From UBA1952 sp965246855 (GTDB lineage Bacteria > Bacteroidota > Bacteroidia > Chitinophagales > Chitinophagaceae), in assembly GCA_965246855.1 (NCBI GenBank), contig CBDFFP010000003.1:372001-436000 (forward strand): a stretch of 64,000 nucleotides of DNA. The letters are read 5' to 3'. Below the pieces are notes generated by a model that was not told the DNA's origin, made no database searches, and saw only the letters and a list, made by a program, of their open reading frames with translations. Below are positions 50,180 through 59,318 of the stretch, in pieces. A program made the position numbers and the translations under genes. Each line of letters opens with the position of its first letter. Position 1 is the first letter of the stretch.

Positions 50180-51316
50180 TTACTTCACCAAGATCGTGGA
50201 ATACCGTTGAGGGCCATTCTCCAAAGTGAGGTAATAATTGCCTTTCTGGAGCGTGAGGTTTTGGATGTTGGTGATAACCGTTCCTTCCGCCACGGCACTG
50301 GTATAAACTTCCTGGCCCGTTGCATCTGTGATTTTCAGCAGCGCATTCGGCAAAGCAAGTGGGTGACTCACCGTTAGTTCGGAGGCCGTCATGGGGTTAG
50401 GTGTAGCCATAAGCGGGCCTTCCAGTGTTGTAATAGGAGAGCCACTTACCAGCACCGCACGGCTGAGGCTGCGATGACTAAGCGCATCTACCACCACCAG
50501 CCGGTAAAAAGTACGGGCGCGGAACGGCGTCAGGTCTTCGTAGCGATAGTTATTGACGCGCTCATTGCGGATAGGAACCGTCGCAAAAATCTCAAACAGC
50601 TTGCCGTCGCTGCTGCGCTCAATTTCATATCGGGAAAGGCCGGCCTCCGACTGCGACATCCACGTCAGCACCGCGCCTCTTTCGCTGCCTTTTGCGCCAA
50701 AGCCATAGAGGCCGGTAGTAACCGGCAGGGTACCGCCCGCGTAGCCGAGATTGCTGATTTTGAGTACGCCAAAATTTGCGCGCGCGCCGTAGCCGTAAAG
50801 CCGGAACGTAACCGGCGAATCGGGATTTACGGTTACGTCCTTTGGCAGATTTACGGGAATCGTCAGGTCGGAAGAGACATCGGAAATAACGCCGTGGCTG
50901 ATGTCGGAAGCGAAGTTGTCGAGGCTGGAACGGAGGCCATATTCCTGCGGGCCGGAATCGTTTCGGAAAAGCGTAAAGCGCAGATTGCCGCCTGAAAATG
51001 CGGTTCCCCGCGCGGGCTGCACCGACCAATAGAAATAGCCTGCGCTTCCCGCATCTGTCGCCGCGCTGCTACTCCAGCCACTCGCATTAAACACGCCACC
51101 TGTCTCCGAAGTATTCAGGAGCGCGCCGTTGCCTACGCCGGAGGAGCCTATGAAAGTGCCGTTATCCTGTTGCGCCGCAAAAGGGTTGCTGCTGTTGGGA
51201 TTGGTGCCGGAAACGGAGCGGTTGCCTGTGGAAGGCGAGGTATTGACCTGCTGCTGCGGTTGCGCATAACTACTGGCAGCGGTCAGCAGGAGAAGAAAAG
51301 TGAGCGTTGTTCTCAT
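50180..51316 (-). CDS. Type IX secretion cargo protein with C-terminal sorting domain
   Basis: 378 residues. Signal peptide ending SSYAQ. A Ser/Gly/Asn-rich segment (about 20-80), a beta-rich middle, a fibronectin-like part with SRYEIERSSDGKLFEIFATV and YRYEDLTPFRARTFYRLVVVD, and a C-terminal T9SS type A domain (about 305-378: ATPNPMTASELTVSHPLA, KGNYYLTLENGPQRYSTILV). Exported across the outer membrane by the gliding/T9SS machinery and displayed or released. Catalytic domains are not seen. Confidence 0.88.
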   Translation of the reverse strand: MRTTLTFLLLLTAASSYAQPQQQVNTSPSTGNRSVSGTNPNSSNPFAAQQDNGTFIGSSGVGNGALLNTSETGGVFNASGWSSSAATDAGSAGYFYWSVQPARGTAFSGGNLRFTLFRNDSGPQEYGLRSSLDNFASDISHGVISDVSSDLTIPVNLPKDVTVNPDSPVTFRLYGYGARANFGVLKISNLGYAGGTLPVTTGLYGFGAKGSERGAVLTWMSQSEAGLSRYEIERSSDGKLFEIFATVPIRNERVNNYRYEDLTPFRARTFYRLVVVDALSHRSLSRAVLVSGSPITTLEGPLMATPNPMTASELTVSHPLALPNALLKITDATGQEVYTSAVAEGTVITNIQNLTLQKGNYYLTLENGPQRYSTILVK

Positions 51317-51415
51317 AAGATTTCTATTAGAAAGAAGTCTTACAAAAGCGCGCCATAAAAGGGGTTATCCAGAAATAAGAAGGAAGATTCTCCCTTATCC
51401 TGTGATACTAACTTA

Positions 51416-52618
51416 CTACCCGTTAATTGCCTTAATGCCCGGCAACTCCTTTCCTTCAAAAAACTCCAGCAGCGCGCCGCCGCCCGTGCTCACGTAGCTC
51501 ACCCGGTCAGCAAGGTGGAATTTATTTACAGCAGCAACAGAATCGCCGCCGCCCACGAGGGAATATGCGCCGTTCTCCGTTGCTTCTGCTACGGCCTCAG
51601 CGATGCACTTGGTTCCGTTCTGGAATTTATCCATTTCAAAAACGCCCATCGGGCCGTTCCATAAAATGGTTTTGGAGGCGCGAATCACTTTCTGGAACAT
51701 GCCAATCGCCAGCGGGCCAATGTCAAGGCCCATCCAGCCTTCGGGAATCTCCGTGTTGCGCGCCGAAGAAACCGTTGCGTCGTTGGAGAATTTATCGGCG
51801 ATAATAGAATCGGAAGGCAAGTGAATGCACACGCCTTTTGCCTCTGCTTTCTTCATCAACTCGCGCGCTGCGTCCAGCCGGTCGTCTTCACAAAGAGAAT
51901 TTCCGATGTGTCCGCCTTGCGCTTTGAAGAACGTGTAAGCCATGCCGCCGCCGATAATAATGTCGGTAGCGCGGTCTAAAAGGTTTTCAATAATCAGGAT
52001 TTTGTCCGACACTTTCGCGCCGCCGATAATGGCGGTGAACGGCTTTTCTGCCCTTTCCATAATCTGCCGTGCGGCTTTCACTTCTCCTTCCATCACCGTT
52101 CCAAACGTCTTGTTTTCGGCGGAGAAGAAATCGGCAATCACGGCGGTGGAAGCGTGCGCGCGATGCGCTGTTCCAAAAGCATCATTCACATACACATCAC
52201 CCAACTTGGAAAGTCTTTCCGCAAAGGCTTTGTCTCCTTTTTCTTCTTCCTTGAAATAGCGCAGGTTTTCCAAGAGAAGCACTTGTCCGGGTTGGAGCGC
52301 CGCTGCTTTTTCCGCCGCTTCTTCGTCGGTTGCGAAAAGCACTTCTTTCCCCAAAAGTCCGCTCAAATGCTTCGCCACAGGCGCGAGGGAAAAGTCGGCC
52401 AGCGTCTTTTCGGGCTTCTTCTCTATGTCTTTGTGCGGACGGCCCAAATGGCTCATCAACACCACGCTGCCGCCGTCGTCCAGAATCTTCTGAATCGTCG
52501 GGAGCGCCGCGCGGATGCGGGTGTCGTCGGCTACGGAACCGCCTTTGAGCGGCACGTTGAAGTCCACGCGGACAAGGGCTTTTTTGCCCGAAAAATTGTG
52601 TTCGGAGAAGGATTGCAT
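51416..52618 (-). CDS. pgk: Phosphoglycerate kinase
   Basis: Glycolytic ATP-forming enzyme. 400 residues. N-terminal RVDFNVPLKGGSVADDTRIRAALPT, LMSHLGRP, and the C-terminal nucleotide site YSLVGGGDSVAAVNKF and STGGGALLEFFEGK. TACTTTCG (52627-52634) lies eight bases before the ATG. Single gene. Confidence 0.97.
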   Translation of the reverse strand: MQSFSEHNFSGKKALVRVDFNVPLKGGSVADDTRIRAALPTIQKILDDGGSVVLMSHLGRPHKDIEKKPEKTLADFSLAPVAKHLSGLLGKEVLFATDEEAAEKAAALQPGQVLLLENLRYFKEEEKGDKAFAERLSKLGDVYVNDAFGTAHRAHASTAVIADFFSAENKTFGTVMEGEVKAARQIMERAEKPFTAIIGGAKVSDKILIIENLLDRATDIIIGGGMAYTFFKAQGGHIGNSLCEDDRLDAARELMKKAEAKGVCIHLPSDSIIADKFSNDATVSSARNTEIPEGWMGLDIGPLAIGMFQKVIRASKTILWNGPMGVFEMDKFQNGTKCIAEAVAEATENGAYSLVGGGDSVAAVNKFHLADRVSYVSTGGGALLEFFEGKELPGIKAING

Positions 52619-52698
52619 AAGGAAGGCGAAAGTAAGAAACGGTGGTTTAGGTTTAATGGCTATCAGAGACGATGACTCGCTTTGTTACGCTTATAACG

Positions 52699-52801
52699 TG
52701 TGTCATCTCGACCGCTAGGGAGAGATCTCACGATCGTTGTGTCTTATCTGCTGTGTCTTCCCTGCTGTGAGATTCCTCGCTCCGCGCTCGGAATGACCCG
52801 C
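52699..52801. repeat. Dispersed inverted-repeat element
   Basis: gtgtcatctcgaccgctagg ... gagattcctcgctccgcgct then cggaatgacccgc. Same family as the 17.9-19.1 kb cluster, in the gap upstream of pgk. Confidence 0.85.
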
Positions 52802-52834
52802 AACGTGTGTGCTCGCATAACGCGCGGCGTACCC

Positions 52835-54142
52835 TCACTCTTTCTCAAACCGCATTTCCGCGCCGCCTTGCTGGAGCATAAACGCGTTTTCGGCAGGCAG
52901 AAATTTGATTTTAATGCCCGCTGCTGTGAATTGGTAGTTATCCTTGCTGACCATCTCCAGTGGAAAAGCTGATTGTCCCGTTGCCTGTGCGGTTACTATT
53001 TCGCCTTCCTGCGTGATGGTGATCTTCATGCCTATCGCAGCGTTTTCGTAGGTTCCGGGATAGCCTGCGGACGAGGCAGAAGTGCTTTTTGCTTTGAATT
53101 CGGGGATAGAAATTTTCTCGCCGTTAGCGGTTTGCAGCAGCGCAATTGCTACATCGTTGGTCTTGAAATTGAGGCCGTTTTCCACAATCGCGAAAGCCGT
53201 TTTGCTGTCGGGGAAGTAGCCCGCCATAGAGTGAAAGCCGTCAATGCCGCCCGTGTGGCCATAGCCTTTCTGCTTGTTGAAGGGAAACATAATCAGGCCC
53301 ATACCGTATCCTTCCTGCATCTCCTTCATCTTCGTTACCGAGGCGGCGGAAAGAAATTTTCCTTCCAACAGTGCCTCGTAAAAACGCGTCAGGTCGGCGG
53401 GGGTGGAAGCGATTGCGCCTGCGCCGAGCGGGACGGAAACATCGGTGAATTTCTCCGCTTCCCACTTGCCGTTCCAGGTGTAGGAAGTGTTCAGAAACGG
53501 CTCCTTAGTGTTGGCCCAGATGCCCGTGCTTTTCAAACCGAGCGGCTTCGTGATTTTCTCTTCCAGGACTCTTGCAAACTGCTTTTTGTAGGTCTTCTCC
53601 AAAATGTAGCTGAGAAGAACGTAGCCCGAATTGCTGTATTCAAAAGTACTGTCTGCCGGGAAATCCATGCCGCCCTTCGCGATGATTTGGAGCATCTCGG
53701 CTTCGCTATGCGGGCGCGTGTTCCAGGAGAGGAAACCGTCGTCGGCAGTGAAGTTGTGGATGCCGCTGCGGTGGCGGAGAAGCTGTTCCACCGTAATGTT
53801 TTTGAAAGTCGGATACGCGGGGAAGAAAGACCCGATGGGCTGCTCCAGGCGTAGCTTTTTCTCTTCTACTGCTTTCAGAATCATCGCCGCCGTAAAGCTT
53901 TTGGAGATAGAGCCGATTCGGAAACGCGTGTCTGTTGTGTTGGGGAAATTTTTGGCAACGTCGGCTTGCCCGACGGCTTTCTGATAAATCACTTTTCCGT
54001 CCTTGAGGAGTGCCACGCTGCCCATCACTTTGTTGTTCTGCGCCAGCGTTTCCAGGTAGCGGGAAAGCTGCGCCGTGTCGGGCGTTTGGGCGAAAAGGGT
54101 AGTGGAGGATAACAGAGCGAGGGAGAAGAGAAAATGTTTCAT
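52835..54142 (-). CDS. Secreted serine hydrolase, beta-lactamase class C/PBP4* family
   Basis: 435 residues from the ATG at 54142. Signal peptide ending TLFAQ. Catalytic SISK (SxxK, about residue 77), YSNSGY (YxN, about 165) and HTGG (HxG, about 300), then a lipocalin-like C-terminal beta region (YPGTYENAAIGMKITI). Likely a D-amino-acid or ester hydrolase rather than a true beta-lactamase. TACCTTTC (54152-54159) ends nine bases before this ATG, which favours it over upstream ATGs. Confidence 0.88.
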   Translation of the reverse strand: MKHFLFSLALLSSTTLFAQTPDTAQLSRYLETLAQNNKVMGSVALLKDGKVIYQKAVGQADVAKNFPNTTDTRFRIGSISKSFTAAMILKAVEEKKLRLEQPIGSFFPAYPTFKNITVEQLLRHRSGIHNFTADDGFLSWNTRPHSEAEMLQIIAKGGMDFPADSTFEYSNSGYVLLSYILEKTYKKQFARVLEEKITKPLGLKSTGIWANTKEPFLNTSYTWNGKWEAEKFTDVSVPLGAGAIASTPADLTRFYEALLEGKFLSAASVTKMKEMQEGYGMGLIMFPFNKQKGYGHTGGIDGFHSMAGYFPDSKTAFAIVENGLNFKTNDVAIALLQTANGEKISIPEFKAKSTSASSAGYPGTYENAAIGMKITITQEGEIVTAQATGQSAFPLEMVSKDNYQFTAAGIKIKFLPAENAFMLQQGGAEMRFEKE

Positions 54143-54171
54143 TGAGGGCATGAAAGGTAAAAATGGAACGC

Positions 54172-54243
54172 GGATAAAACGGATGGTCTTGATTCGCACA
54201 GGTGTATCCGTTTAAATCCTGCCCAATCGGGACAATCCGTGGT
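54172..54243. repeat. Dispersed gcggataaaacggat...atccgtggtct repeat
   Basis: Contains gcacaggtgtatccgtttaa then atcc, and ends atccgtggtcta. The same element is at 63349-63434 (gcacaaatgcatccgtttaa, atccgtggtct). Confidence 0.65.
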
Positions 54244-56394
54244 CTATTTCAGCTTCTCCTCAAAATAGTCCGTTATCTTCTGCATCAGGTGGATGCGGTC
54301 TTTGCCGCGCACATTATGCGGATGACCGGGATACACGAAGTAGTCCACCTGCACGCCGTTCTCCACGCAGTTGCGCAGAAAATTGAGGCTGTGCTGCCAC
54401 ACCACTACATCGTCGTCCGTGCCGTGAATCAGCATCAGGTCGCCGCGCAGATTCTTCACCTTGTTCCAAAGCCGATTCGCTTCATAGCCTGCTGCGTTGT
54501 CTTGGGGGCGGTCCATGTAGCGCTCGGTGTACATGATTTCATACCACTTCCAGTCCAGCACTGGCCCGCCTGCCACACCCACTTTGTAAGCGCCCGGATT
54601 GCGCAGCATGAGGCTTGTAGTCATGAATCCACCAAAGCTCCAGCCATGCACGCCCATGCGTGCGGTGTCTATATATGCCTGTCCGCGCAGAAACCCATTG
54701 CCTATCATCTGATCTTGCATTTCCACCGTGCCTAATTTCCGAAAAGTGGCACTTTCAAAATCAAACCCGCGATTAGAAGAGCCGCGTCCGTCCATGACAA
54801 ATACTACATAGCCTTTCTGCGCCAGCAACTCATACCAGAGGTTGCCGGAAGCGGGCCAAGCGTTGCGTACCAACTGCACGTGTGGTCCGTTGTAGAGGTA
54901 TGTGATGCTGGGATACTTTTTCGTGGAATCAAAATCAGTTGGGAAAATCAACTTACCGTAAAAGCGAGGCCCGTCTACATTGAAGAACTCAATGGTGCGC
55001 ACCTTCGGACGGTTATAACCCACCAGTGGGTCTTTGGCGGTGAGAAGTGTTTCACTTTTGCCGGTTGCGGTGTTGATGAGATAAGCAATGCGCGGCGTGG
55101 TGTTGCTGCTGAAATTGTCGTAGAGCCATTTCCCGTCCGCCGAAGCGAGAACTGTATGCGTTCCTGCGCCCTGCGTAAGGCGGCGCATTTTTCCGGTTTT
55201 CCAGTTCACGGCGTAGGCTTGTTTTTCCTGCGCGCCGTCTTTTGTTCCGGTAATCAGCACTTCGTCCGTCGGTGCGTGGAAGCCGAGAATTTCATTCACA
55301 ATCCAGTCGCCTTTCGTTACCTGGTTCAGGAGTTTTCCCGTCACCATGTCATAGCGGTAGAGGTGCATAAATCCGTCGCGCTGGCTCCACCACAGGGCTT
55401 CGTTATTGCTGCCGGGAAGAAAGGAAAACGGGTGCTGCGGCTCCACGTATTTATCGCTCCTTTCCTCAAAAAGCGTTTTCATCATCGCGCCCGTCATCGC
55501 ATCAAACTGCACGAGGCGCAGATGGTTTTGGTCGCGGTTCAGGAGGCCAATGAACAGGGATTTTTCGTCGGGATTCCACGTAACGGCGGTGAGGTATTGG
55601 TCGTGCGGCTCGCCGGTCTGCAACACGGTTGTTTGCTTGGTAGCAGGATGATACACGCGCAGCGTTACCTCGTGGGAAGAATCGCCGGCCATTGGGTATT
55701 TGATGTTGTGCGACGCAGCGGGAATCGCTTTCCAATCCACAACGGGATAATCCTTCACCGCGCTTTGATCCATTCGGTAGTAGGCAAGATGATTTCCCTT
55801 TGGCGAGAAGAACAAGCCGCCGTCAATGCCAAACTCGTTGCGGTGAACGCTTTGTCCGTTTACAATCGTGTAGGAGCCGTCGGTAGTAACCTGCGTTGTT
55901 CCGCCGCTCTTGGTGTGCAGGAAAATATTATTGTCCACCGTGTAGGCTACATCTCCGGTGGCGGGATGCACTTCCACATTGGCCGCGTTCTCCTTCAATT
56001 CCTTCGCTTCCGCACGCATCGTTTCCGGCATTTGCGCGGTGGCGAAATAGATTTTGTTTCCCTGAACAAAATAGCCGCGTCCATTCTCCAACCAACCCAT
56101 TTGCGGGAAGGCTTTCAGCGTGTCGCCGCCAAAAAGCGATTGGTTTATCCGCGCGAGATTTAGCGTGTCGTTTTTGTTGGTGGAAAGATTCCGCCGCACC
56201 CAAACGTCTTTCCCATTCTGCTTCGCGTTGTACTGCATCACCGGCAGTCCGGAAATAAAGCTCACGCCCTTGATGTTTTCCACCGCCAGCGTTGTGCCGA
56301 GGCCGGTAACGGCTTCCGCCATCGTGAAATTTTTTCCCTGCGCCAGCGCAAGGGTAGGGAAGGACAGCAGGAGCGGAAGGAGATGTTTTTTCAT
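54244..56394 (-). CDS. Dipeptidyl peptidase IV family serine protease (S9)
   Basis: 716 residues. Signal peptide ending LALAQ. N-terminal propeller region typical of DPP IV (DGGLFFSPKGNHLAYYRMDQ with the substrate-binding YRMD, VVDWKAIPAA), then the alpha/beta-hydrolase domain: GWSFGGFMT with nucleophile Ser (about 586), Asp in IHGTDDDVVVWQHS and His in YPGHPHNVRGKDRIHL. It removes X-Pro or X-Ala dipeptides in the periplasm. TAGCTTTG (56404-56411) is a perfect -7 box nine bases before the ATG. Confidence 0.93.
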   Translation of the reverse strand: MKKHLLPLLLSFPTLALAQGKNFTMAEAVTGLGTTLAVENIKGVSFISGLPVMQYNAKQNGKDVWVRRNLSTNKNDTLNLARINQSLFGGDTLKAFPQMGWLENGRGYFVQGNKIYFATAQMPETMRAEAKELKENAANVEVHPATGDVAYTVDNNIFLHTKSGGTTQVTTDGSYTIVNGQSVHRNEFGIDGGLFFSPKGNHLAYYRMDQSAVKDYPVVDWKAIPAASHNIKYPMAGDSSHEVTLRVYHPATKQTTVLQTGEPHDQYLTAVTWNPDEKSLFIGLLNRDQNHLRLVQFDAMTGAMMKTLFEERSDKYVEPQHPFSFLPGSNNEALWWSQRDGFMHLYRYDMVTGKLLNQVTKGDWIVNEILGFHAPTDEVLITGTKDGAQEKQAYAVNWKTGKMRRLTQGAGTHTVLASADGKWLYDNFSSNTTPRIAYLINTATGKSETLLTAKDPLVGYNRPKVRTIEFFNVDGPRFYGKLIFPTDFDSTKKYPSITYLYNGPHVQLVRNAWPASGNLWYELLAQKGYVVFVMDGRGSSNRGFDFESATFRKLGTVEMQDQMIGNGFLRGQAYIDTARMGVHGWSFGGFMTTSLMLRNPGAYKVGVAGGPVLDWKWYEIMYTERYMDRPQDNAAGYEANRLWNKVKNLRGDLMLIHGTDDDVVVWQHSLNFLRNCVENGVQVDYFVYPGHPHNVRGKDRIHLMQKITDYFEEKLK

Positions 56395-56461
56395 GGCGGC
56401 CCGCAAAGCTAAAACAGCCGCTTTCCGCCGTTTAGGGGAATTTAGAATGAAACAGAAAAAC

Positions 56462-56561
56462 GTGTGTCATTCCGACGAAGGAGGAATCTCATTCGTGCTG
56501 TGTCCATCCTACTGTGGCCTACCTGCTGCGAGATTCCTCGCTCTGCGCTCGGAATGACCTG
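56462..56561. repeat. Dispersed inverted-repeat element
   Basis: gtgtcattccgacgaaggag ... gcgagattcctcgctctgcg then ctcggaatgacctgc. Ninth full copy of the family in this window, between kdsA and the DPP IV promoter. Confidence 0.85.
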
Positions 56562-56575
56562 CTTGGGGTTAATTA

Positions 56576-57406
56576 TTAAAACGCGGAAACCGCTTCTTTC
56601 AACCGCACCAGCCGCGTCAATAATCCTTCCAGCTTGTCAAGGTGAAGCATATTCGCGCCGTCGCTTTTGGCGCAGGCCGGGTCGGGGTGGGTTTCTATGA
56701 AAAGGCCGTCCACGCCCACCGCCACCGCAGCGCGCGCGATGGTTTCAATCAGTTCCGGATTGCCACCCGTTACGCCGCTTTTCTGGTTGGGCTGTTGCAG
56801 GGAATGGGTGCAGTCCATCACGGCAGGAACGCCGAGTGATTGCATGGCCGGAAGCCCGCGATAATCCACCACCAAATCGGTGTAACCAAACGTCGTTCCG
56901 CGCTCGGTGAGGAGAATGCCGTCGTTGCCGCTCTGCCGGATTTTATCCACCGCAAAACCCATTGCTTCGGCAGAAAGAAACTGGCCTTTTTTCACGTTCA
57001 CAATCTTGCCGGTTTTCGCCGCCGCCACCAGAATATCCGTCTGCCGGCACAGGAAAGCCGGAACCTGCAACACGTCCACATAGTCCGCTGCCATTTGGGC
57101 TTCGGATGCGTCGTGGAAATCCGTTACCACCGGCACCCCAAACGTGTCGCGCACTTTCGCTAGGATTTTCAACGCCTTTTCATCGCCAATGCCCGTGAAG
57201 GAATCCAGCCGCGTGCGGTTGGCCTTGCGGTAAGAGCCTTTGAAGATGAGCGGCACACCGAGGCGCGCGCAGATGCCCACAATTCGTTCCGCAATCTCCA
57301 TCACGATTTCCTCGCCTTCCACGGCACACGGCCCGGCCATGAGGAATAGCTTTTGGTCAGAATAGTTTTGAGCGGAAAGAAGAGAGGCGAGGGCAGGGGA
57401 GTTCAT
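56576..57406 (-). CDS. kdsA: 3-deoxy-8-phosphooctulonate synthase (KDO 8-P synthase)
   Basis: Condenses phosphoenolpyruvate with arabinose 5-phosphate for the lipopolysaccharide core. 276 residues. FKGSYRKANRTRLDSFTGIGDEKAL, VTDFHDASEAQ, LQVPAFLCRQTDIL, NVKKGQFLS and DCTHSLQQPNQKSGVTGG follow the KdsA pattern. The cysteine in MAGPCAVE (about residue 27) is the one found in metal-dependent KdsA enzymes, where E. coli has asparagine. Start at 57406, where homology begins. Confidence 0.92.
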   Translation of the reverse strand: MNSPALASLLSAQNYSDQKLFLMAGPCAVEGEEIVMEIAERIVGICARLGVPLIFKGSYRKANRTRLDSFTGIGDEKALKILAKVRDTFGVPVVTDFHDASEAQMAADYVDVLQVPAFLCRQTDILVAAAKTGKIVNVKKGQFLSAEAMGFAVDKIRQSGNDGILLTERGTTFGYTDLVVDYRGLPAMQSLGVPAVMDCTHSLQQPNQKSGVTGGNPELIETIARAAVAVGVDGLFIETHPDPACAKSDGANMLHLDKLEGLLTRLVRLKEAVSAF

Positions 57407-57440
57407 GGGGCGAATTTGAGACAAAAGCGTGGTTTCGGGT

Positions 57441-57465
57441 AGGGGCGACCCTTGTGGTCGCCCCT
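57441..57465. repeat. gtaggggcgacc hairpin
   Basis: Perfect ten-base stem aggggcgacc/ggtcgcccct with a five-base loop, preceded by gt. Same class as the hairpins at 3808, 21971 and 45153 but with a different stem. Confidence 0.7.
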
Positions 57466-57495
57466 AAATAAGGCGTTGGAAAGGGTGAAAGGAAT

Positions 57496-57752
57496 AAAAA
57501 ACGCTTGCACAGCCGTGTTTCGGTGTTGCTATACCACTTTTTTATGCTACATCACCGTGTTTTGAAGTTACTATTCCATGTTTTACTACTACATCATCAT
57601 GTTTTGGCCTTACTATTCTATGTTTTTATGCTACATAGCCATACTTTGATGTTACTATGTCATGTTTTTATGCTACATCGCCGTATTTTGGTGTTACTAT
57701 ACCATTATTAGTTACTACATCGCCTTCCTAAAAACGTGTACAAGCGTTTTTT
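57496..57752. repeat. 21-bp tandem array 4 (10 units) with flanking 16-bp inverted repeat
   Basis: Ten units of exactly 21 bp run from 57512 to 57721, alternating two types to give a 42-bp super-period: odd units resemble gccgtgttttg...gttactat, even units resemble ccatgtttttatgctacatc. The array is bracketed by aaaaaacgcttgcaca (57496-57511) and tgtacaagcgtttttt (57737-57752), inverted copies matching at 15 of 16. Lies between divergent kdsA and the MutS-like gene. Open frames over it encode only seven-residue repeats. Confidence 0.88.
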
Positions 57753-57861
57753 GTAATGTAGATAAGCGGGAATGGTGTTAAGCCGTAAAATTTTGATGCC
57801 GTTTACCCCTTGATACTTGTGTCTTGCTGTTCAATACTTTCTACTTGATACTTTTGAAGAC

Positions 57862-59187
57862 ATGCGCACCGACAAAATCACCCTGCAAGACCTGTCCATT
57901 TTCGGCCCGGAAGGCGGTGTGTTCCGGCTGCTGGATTTTGCGCTCTCGGCGCAGGGAAGGGAAGTATTGAGGCGGATGATAGAGATGCCGCCTGATACCT
58001 ACGAAAGCCTTTGCGGGACGCAGGAAGTGGTGCGTTGGTGGGCCTCAAACCGCGACTTCTGGACGGGTAAAATCTCCAACGGAACAATGGTGATGATGGA
58101 GCGTTTTTTTGAAGCCGCTGACTCCGTTTCCGCGCCACCGTCGGGGCTGATGGCGCAGCTTTTCCCGACGTTTCAAAAGCTGTTTAACCGCAACGAGTTT
58201 ACGTTTGTGAAGTTCTCGGTGCAGCAACTCGCCGATTTTTATGGCGGGCTGCAAGAGTTGGTTTCGCGCTGGCAAAGGCGGAAGGAAGATTTTCCGCAGA
58301 AACTGCAAAACCTTTTGGAAGAAACGGCAGGCTATATCCAACAGCCTTTAATTGCACGCATTCTCGCCGTTACCGAAAAAACGCCGCACACGGAACTGGC
58401 GCGCCTTTCCTACCACGCCCGCCGCGAACTGAAAACGACTACCGGCCTGTTGATGCGCCATTTCGCGCAGTTGGATGCGTGGCGCGCGCTGGCATTAGCG
58501 ACGCTGGAAAATGGCTGGGCTTTCCCCAAAATTCTACCCGAAAAAGACGTGTGTTTTGAAGCCACGGGTCTTTTCCATCCGCTGCTCAAACAGCCTGTTC
58601 CTTACGACCTTTCGTTGCGACAGGAAGAAAATTTCCTTATCCTCACCGGGGCCAACATGAGCGGGAAAACTACATTTCTGCGCTCGCTCGGCGTGGCGGC
58701 TTTGCTGGCGCATGTGGGCTGCGGTGTTCCAGCGACTTCGCTACGGATTTCCTTTTTTCAGGGCGTCGTAACGAATATGCACGTGGAAGACAATCTGCTA
58801 AAGGGCGAAAGCTATTTTTTTGCGGAAGTGCAGCGCATGAAAAATACGGCTTTGCGATTAAGAGATAATGGCGCACACTTGGTTTTGATGGATGAGCTTT
58901 TCAAGGGAACGAATGTGCATGATGCATATGAATGTACGAAAGCCATTATTGAAGGCCTCGCGGGCCGCGCCGGACAATTGATGGTTCTTTCAACTCATCT
59001 CCATGAAATTGCAGCGTACTTTCAGGAAAATCCGGCGCTGCAATTCGCGCGCTTTATAACCGAACAGGCAGTAGATGGCGGCTTTCATTTCCCTTACAAA
59101 TTGCTTCCCGGTGTTTCTTCAGATAGGATTGGATATAAGATTTTGCAACGGGAAGGAGTGCTACAATTATTAATGAATAATGAGTAA
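57862..59187 (+). CDS. MutS-family ATPase without mismatch-recognition domain
   Basis: 441 residues. Helical core domain first (about 1-240), then the MutS ATPase: Walker A LTGANMSGKTTFLRSLG (about 262-270), ATP-site GVVTNMHVEDNLLKGESYFFAEV, Walker B LVLMDELFKGTN (about 340-351) and STHLHEIAAYF. The mismatch-binding and connector domains of MutS and the Smr domain of MutS2 are absent, so it is one of the short MutS-like proteins common in Bacteroidetes, of unknown role. TACTTTTG (57849-57856) ends five bases before the ATG. Confidence 0.87.
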   Translation: MRTDKITLQDLSIFGPEGGVFRLLDFALSAQGREVLRRMIEMPPDTYESLCGTQEVVRWWASNRDFWTGKISNGTMVMMERFFEAADSVSAPPSGLMAQLFPTFQKLFNRNEFTFVKFSVQQLADFYGGLQELVSRWQRRKEDFPQKLQNLLEETAGYIQQPLIARILAVTEKTPHTELARLSYHARRELKTTTGLLMRHFAQLDAWRALALATLENGWAFPKILPEKDVCFEATGLFHPLLKQPVPYDLSLRQEENFLILTGANMSGKTTFLRSLGVAALLAHVGCGVPATSLRISFFQGVVTNMHVEDNLLKGESYFFAEVQRMKNTALRLRDNGAHLVLMDELFKGTNVHDAYECTKAIIEGLAGRAGQLMVLSTHLHEIAAYFQENPALQFARFITEQAVDGGFHFPYKLLPGVSSDRIGYKILQREGVLQLLMNNE

Positions 59188-59284
59188 TGAACAATGGGGT
59201 TGTGCGTGGAGGAGGAGAACACCCTTAAACCCAAATGTGCGCATTCCTAATCCAATTATTCATTATTAATTATCAATTATTCAT
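59163..59284. repeat. AT-rich inverted words flanking a gene border
   Basis: attaatgaataatgagtaat (from 59169) and its inverse attattcattattaattatc (from 59259) with a second attattcattg. It matches the taatgattaatgg words at 9178-9232. Confidence 0.45.
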
Positions 59285-59318
59285 TGCCGTCCCAACCTTT
59301 CCGCCCAAAGCGCCGTCT

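Noticed and set aside
57505..57711. Open frame encoding His/Leu-rich seven-residue repeats
   Set aside because: A 21-bp repeat keeps frames open because 21 is a multiple of three. The peptide only mirrors the DNA repeat. The same holds for open frames over 31056-31394 and 62005-62724 on both strands.
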